Shown piece by piece: positions 59,031-64,000 of a stretch of DNA of 64,000 bases (positions are counted from its first letter, which is position 1; every line of letters begins with the position of its first letter). The notes below the pieces were generated by a model, which ran no database searches, had not been told where the DNA came from, and saw only the letters and a program-made list of their open reading frames with translations. The translations under genes and the position numbers were made by a program. The stretch spans positions 92,580-156,579 of the forward strand of contig MNCI01028897.1 in assembly GCA_015680685.1 (NCBI GenBank), written 5' to 3'. Origin of the DNA: Gnetum montanum (lineage: Eukaryota; Streptophyta; Gnetopsida; Gnetales; Gnetaceae).

Positions 59031-60000
59031 TTAGGAAGTGAATTCTAGCCCTAAGGTCAATTATTGTCTTTCCAATTACACTTGTGACTTTCATTGGTAT
59101 GGTTCAGTATAACTCAAGCATCTGATTTTTATCATTTTTAGTTTTATAGTTTGGTGTTTAAAATGTAGCTAAAAGGAATTTGATTAACTAATCTAAATTA
59201 ACTGATTAACTAATGTATACCTAATCCTAACATAAGCATTCGATCCCACTTTTTGTACATGTCCTAAACCCACATATCCACTACTGAGCAACCAAGCGCT
59301 ATGCTACTGGGCATACCAAGCAATAATGCTACTGGGATTACCAAGTAAATACATGTTACGCTTGAAGCGGTTGTACTTATGTATGCACTCTATCTAGCTT
59401 AATTGCTTCATTAATGTAATAACTAGAAAATAATTAATAACTAATTGAAAACATTTAATAAATAACTAAAAATATTAAATGCATAAATGAAATAGCTAAT
59501 CTATCCAAAATGCTACAAGGCTTATTAGAAAGCTTTCATTTATTGCCACATACACTATCGTGCTCAGGTATGACAATGCTCGAATAAATATCTATACACT
59601 CAATGACTCTTGTTGTGCACACTGAGGGGAAAAATTCTAACTCTCAAATAGAAAAACTATAAGAGCTCTACTACAAATACAATCTCTACTTGTCACAAAT
59701 GCAATTGCAAGCACATATTTATAGCTAACTACAAGCACTATGTTGACAAGGCCACATCAACGCATGATATGATGCATCAACTAAGCCTTGTCAATGAGGC
59801 CCATATGATAAGGCTACATTGATAAGGTCTTGTCAATGCAACCAAAAAAACACATCTTATCATACATCCAAAATTGAATTAAAACTCATCCTCAAGTTCT
59901 TTTATAAAATTTGGAAGGTATGAGATTATTAATTGACTTTTCTTCAAACAAAATAAATTGACTGACTTGACAAAAAATGGAGTGTAGAAATCAACTCATT
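59031..60000 (-). repeat. LTR-like region downstream of the unknown ORF, copy 2
   Basis: In minus orientation the ORF is followed by aacttgaggatgag (plus-strand about 59888-59901) and several tgacaaggcc / tcaatgaggcc words. A TATA box, gctataaatatgtgc, follows at about 59725-59711. This mirrors the region after copy 1. The stretch 59031-59550 has a short aatgctactgggattaccaa duplication and nothing else. Confidence 0.4.
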
Positions 60001-60189
60001 ACAAAAAATGAAGGTATTCAGGATACAAGACTAAACACCATGACTCAAATCTTCAAAATTGGGTAGCATGTTCCTTGATGATGTGAATCTTGTTGGAGAA
60101 GATCAAATGGTCCAAGGCAATAGTGGTTCCTAAGGCTCCAAGGGACCTTCATTGGCTTCATGCATGGGTGGTGGTTGAAGTGGCTATGT

Positions 60190-62952
60190 CTATCCTACTG
60201 CTACTACAAATTCAACTGGGAGGCAAAAAGGATCTAGAAGTGCTTTCATTTTCCCTGCCTTACTCCTAGGATTGTGCATCATCCATGCAGCTTCCCCAAT
60301 GTAGGTTGGAATGGGCACATCCCAAGGACATGGGATTGCTAGAAACAACTCCTTCGCATTAACAAACCAAGCAATGAACTATTTTCATTCAATGTTAAAT
60401 GCCCTAACTATGTTCTTCAACTTCTAGTATTCATTCATCCATCTAGCTAGGTTCTCAGCAATAGCTTGTTGTTCTCTAAATCATCCTTTAAGAACTCAAG
60501 TTTAGTGTTAGTTGTTTCAAGATTTTTCTTGGTGCCTTTATGGTGTTTAAACTCACCCTCATATACTAGATATGAGCTAGCCACTTGCTTTTCCAATTCT
60601 AATCATGGCTATTCGACAGTTAGCATTGCTAGGTTTGCATAATGGAAACTGGTCAACTCCATGTACTCTATCACTTCCTTGATTTGCAACTCCTTTAAGT
60701 AGATCTCCACTTTTTTGTAGGCATTGATCCCATCAAGGATGGGCTACCACATTTCTCCTCCCTATTGGAGTTGCTAGAGGGCTTCATTTATTTTTGCATT
60801 CATCATCTGGATGTTTTTTTCATTAACTTATTTTTGCAAGCTGGCCCAGTCTCTATAGTAATTTTTCACTTTCTCAAATTTTAGAGCTTCATTCTTCTAG
60901 GCAATGATCTCAATAGCAAATTTTTGACATAAGCTGTGTACCTCCTCCATTGAAAAATTGTGATTTTCTAAGGATAATTTATTTAGATTAGTTTTTACCT
61001 TGGCAAGATGCTTCTGTTATTGACGAATGAATTCTTACATTTGATCTCTTTAAGAATCAACATTTTTCAAGTGATGATTTTGTGTTAGCAATGCTTCATT
61101 CTCTTGGGCCATATGATTCAAGTCCTTTTTGAATGAGTACATTTTAACTTCTACTATAGACTATTTAAAGATGGCCATTATTGCTTCCTCCTCAGCCTTC
61201 TAAAATCATTCTTAAAGTTATTTGATAACTTCATCTCTTATCACTTTTAAACTAAGAATTTCTTGATTTTTAAGTTACGCATGAAGTTTGACAACCTCTA
61301 TGGCCAAGCATTTATTTTGTTCTTAAGTTGTTTCTAGTTGACCCACCAAGATAATGCATCTACCATTTGCATTTAGCATTTCTAACTGCATTGTGGTGAG
61401 GTTCTCCAAAAGATCAAAAATGTCCCATGTTAGTTGCCTGGTTCCTACTAATTCTAGCAACTTTTCATGCTCAACTACATTTAATTTCCCATTGACCATG
61501 CCTATAGACACTTGCACATCTTGAAGTGTAGATATGTTTGGAACAAATGTTTTGGATGCATTCAATGCTTTAGCTACATAGTCAGCCTCTTCTGCTACTA
61601 TCTCCTACCCCTAGTGTTGCACCACTAAGACAATTGCCTCTTCACCTTCCACCAATTACACCAAAAAAGTGGTGGCATTCCTAGAGATTTCTAGAAATAG
61701 ATGGCATGTTGATAACGACACCATCAACTCTCAAGAATTGGGATTTGATCTCAAAGGTAGCTATGTTTTTTAGGCAAAGAAAATGGAACCACCCCTCTAC
61801 ATCTAGCTAACTGTTTGGGTCACCTTATTAAGGTGACTCATTACTCATTGGTACACAAATGGATTTTCTCCACTCATTCCTACATGTTGCTCTTGTTTTC
61901 ATGAGACCTATTCTTGGATTTTTTGTAGATGTTCAATGATTTCATGGGCCTTTATTGTCATTTCCTAAGTGGGTGGTGGTTGTGAAAACTCCTCTAATTG
62001 AGTCGTCACTAGCATCTTCTCTTCATGATCTCAAACCATGAAGCCAAATAAATATGCCTAAGTGTATCATTAGAGTAGTGAATGATGCTTTTCCTCCTAC
62101 AAATTTCATGATGAGGCATAGAAACTGCAAGGTCTTCCTTTCACATTTGTTTTCTTTGAAACACTTTTTAATCTCCAAGTATAGCAATTGTGGAAGGTTA
62201 ACCAAGAACTTCCTTCTTAGAGCGATGCATGCTCAGGTAGAGAAAATAGTTACCCTGCTTGGTCTCACTATTGTATTTTGGTGATAAGTTGAAATCTTGA
62301 AGTAAATCCACTCTGTTTATGTGAGCACACAATACTCCTTACATTCCACCGCATATCAACACTGGGTTAACTCCTTCTTGACCTCAAGGTTACCTTATGT
62401 GAACAATTCTGGCATCTATATTCTAGTGTCAAGCAACCCAAGTGTCTATGCAATAGCTTCTACTAAATATGACACTTGAATATCCTTGATCTTGACTATG
62501 GATCCCAACCCTTGATTATTCCAAAAGAGGTATGTCTCTCCCATGTACCATTCCCCACTAGATGTGATGATTGGCCATATGGGAGAGGTTTGCAATTAAG
62601 TCTTGGCATCCTCTAGAGCTTTCTTAAGGAATGGCCCAAAGTTGATCTCTTGAAGAATAGATCATTGAATCTCTAGGGACTTGATGATATCAAGGTAGGC
62701 TTAAGTTAAAGTGACCTGAAGCCTTGGCGTGGAACCAAGCACTTCTCCTCATTATGATTGTTTGGTCGACACTTCTTCTTCTAGAATCTGTTGGATAGAT
62801 TCTACTCTAGGCTCCTCATGAATAGGTCTCATTGCATAGGTTGCCTCAAGTAGTTCTTGGCCTTGTTCTTGTTGGCCCCTTCCAGCTTTGGGCCACTTCT
62901 TCCATGATTACAATGATTCTCCTTCCTACAGATGTTTTTGTTTTGGTGTCAT
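60190..62952 (-). pseudogene. Unknown retroelement ORF of about 900 codons, copy 2
   Basis: The ATG at 62952 begins MTPKQKHL and the first 45 codons hold an EGE and an AGRGQQEQGQ stretch like copy 1. Further parts are GEWYMGETYLFWNNQGLGSI and VKIKDIQVSYLVEAIA (about 62560-62450), LLYLEIKKCFKENKCERKTL (about 62190-62120), and a coiled-coil-rich middle. An example of the middle is VVEHEKLLELVGTRQLTWDI in 61565-61323. The C-terminal block is WFVNAKELFLAIPCPWDVPI (about 60365-60305). About fifteen in-frame stops, mostly TAG where Gln or Trp fits, break it. No known domain was recognised. Confidence 0.6.
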
Positions 62953-63059
62953 TTGTAATCACAATAAGACCATGGATTAGCAATCATTATGTAGCCTTAA
63001 AACAATTGGGATACCTTATCTCTTAAGGATAGTTACACTTGGCTAAGTTGTGATTATGG

Positions 63060-64000
63060 TTGATTCAATTAATCCAATTATCATTTATTTATGTATTTTC
63101 ATTAATAAATCATCTCAAATGTTGTTGGAAGGGTTAACCTATGTTGATGTTTATATATGATTAAGGTTGTTAATCCTTTGGGGAGTTAGAAAGTTTTTTC
63201 AAAATTATTCATTGATTTTTCATTTGAAACCTTAAGGTTTAGAACCCCCATAATAAATATCTAACTTCTAGTAAGCACGGGATTGATATAGACAAAAAAT
63301 TTGGAAGTTATGAGGTCTGGAAGGTTTTGGGCTCTGAAAATTTTCAAAACCTCCCCATGTCTTATGAGCAAATGGAAATAAATTCCAAAGTGTCCAGTGG
63401 TATATATAAGGTTTTTGTGCTACATCAATGAGGCCTAGTCAACTAGGCCTCATCATCTAGGGTGGATGCCTTGATGGGGCCTCAACAACATAACCATTAA
63501 CGACTATAATCAAACTATGACCTTACTCAAACTTGCAAAATATGAAGAATTTTTAAGTGAAATTGGTGTCAAATGAAAGCTTAAAAGACTAGGAATAGTG
63601 TAAAAAACATGAGAAGAGGGTATTCAAGCTCATAAATTTGGAAAATTGGAAAAAATTTGATTTAGAGGATGAATGAAATGAAAGGTTATGTAGTACTGAG
63701 TAGTATACTAAATGGAATACATGAAAGATCAGATTGTGGCAATGCCAAAAGTATGGAACATTAACTAATCAAGCCAAGAGCTATGCAAGTGGGTCCTCCC
63801 CATAGCAAGCTCATGCCCTTTTTGCCCTTGCATAACCTCAATTACGAAGACCATGGGCCCCACAATCAATTAATCATCATGAAAAGTTAAAGACCAATCC
63901 AAAAAAGTCTTCTTGTGAATCCCAACACCTTAGACCAAGACATAGAGCATAACATAGAACACAGCAGTGAGGAGAGTTATGGTAGCATTGATGGACGATA
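63060..64000 (-). repeat. LTR-like region upstream of the unknown ORF, copy 2
   Basis: In minus orientation a TATA box ccttatatatacc (plus-strand 63400-63412) lies about 450 bases before the ORF start. A perfect palindrome sits just upstream of it at 63428-63453. Words such as ttgaggcc and catcaagg recall those of 59.75-59.85 kb. It probably is the 5' LTR or leader; the ends are not defined. Confidence 0.4.
63428..63453. promoter_or_regulatory. Perfect palindrome next to a TATA box
   Basis: Arms atgaggcctagt and actaggcctcat are separated by two bases. It lies 18 bases upstream of the minus-strand TATA box at 63410-63401, where a transcription-factor dimer could bind. Confidence 0.6.

Overview
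This window looks like intergenic DNA from a very large plant nuclear genome. It is AT-rich, has almost no open reading frame above about 150 codons, and is filled with old, nested, stop-ridden transposable elements. All the recognisable families are plant types: a Tat/Ogre-like Ty3/gypsy element with 3-kb LTRs, Ty1/copia elements with initiator-Met primer sites, LINEs, a Helitron Rep/helicase and PLS-type PPR fragments. The depth of decay suggests a gymnosperm or a similarly slow-turnover genome, but that is inference. I see no intact host gene, rRNA, CRISPR array or bacterial operon.

Layout. 1-1.65 kb: short degenerate repeats and the tail of an LTR element, ending in a polypurine tract and an LTR start. 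1.9-7.7 kb: a decayed minus-strand LINE with a DUF4283/CCHC-type ORF1 and an endonuclease-reverse transcriptase ORF2. 7.72-20.74 kb: the best-preserved object, a gypsy element in the order LTR, gag, protease, RNase H, RT, RNase H, integrase, extra 3' ORF, polypurine tract, LTR. A second RNase H lies upstream of the RT, and each LTR carries an antisense PPR gene fragment. 20.7-32.9 kb: repeat-rich ground with a long decayed minus-strand ORF of unknown family (about 23.9-27.4 kb), LTR-like TATA regions on both sides, a 30-bp minisatellite and several blocks of a CTAAGTG/ACTATGCTC repeat. 32.95-35.42 kb: the 5' part of a copia element, joined to a Helitron Rep-helicase remnant at 35.44-38.09 kb. 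38.64-40.81 kb: a compact copia element with two LTRs and only gag.

40.8-46.3 kb and 59.6-64 kb hold two diverged copies of a second unknown minus-strand ORF family of about 900 codons, each next to LTR-like TATA regions; the first also has a 219-bp tandem array upstream. 46.88-47.97 kb: an orphan gypsy gag-protease. 48.1-51.9 kb: a minus-strand LINE fragment duplicated head to tail. 52.0-55.0 kb: mostly featureless, with a copia primer site and a tRNA-like SINE candidate. 55.4-59.0 kb: a decayed full-order copia polyprotein on the minus strand.

Nothing here is likely to make a full functional protein set. Within the gypsy element, however, the upstream RNase H frame is free of stops with all four acidic residues, and the integrase keeps its DDE triad, while the RT has lost catalytic residues. 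The three least explained pieces are the upstream RNase H, the LTR-borne PPR capture and the two unknown long-ORF families.
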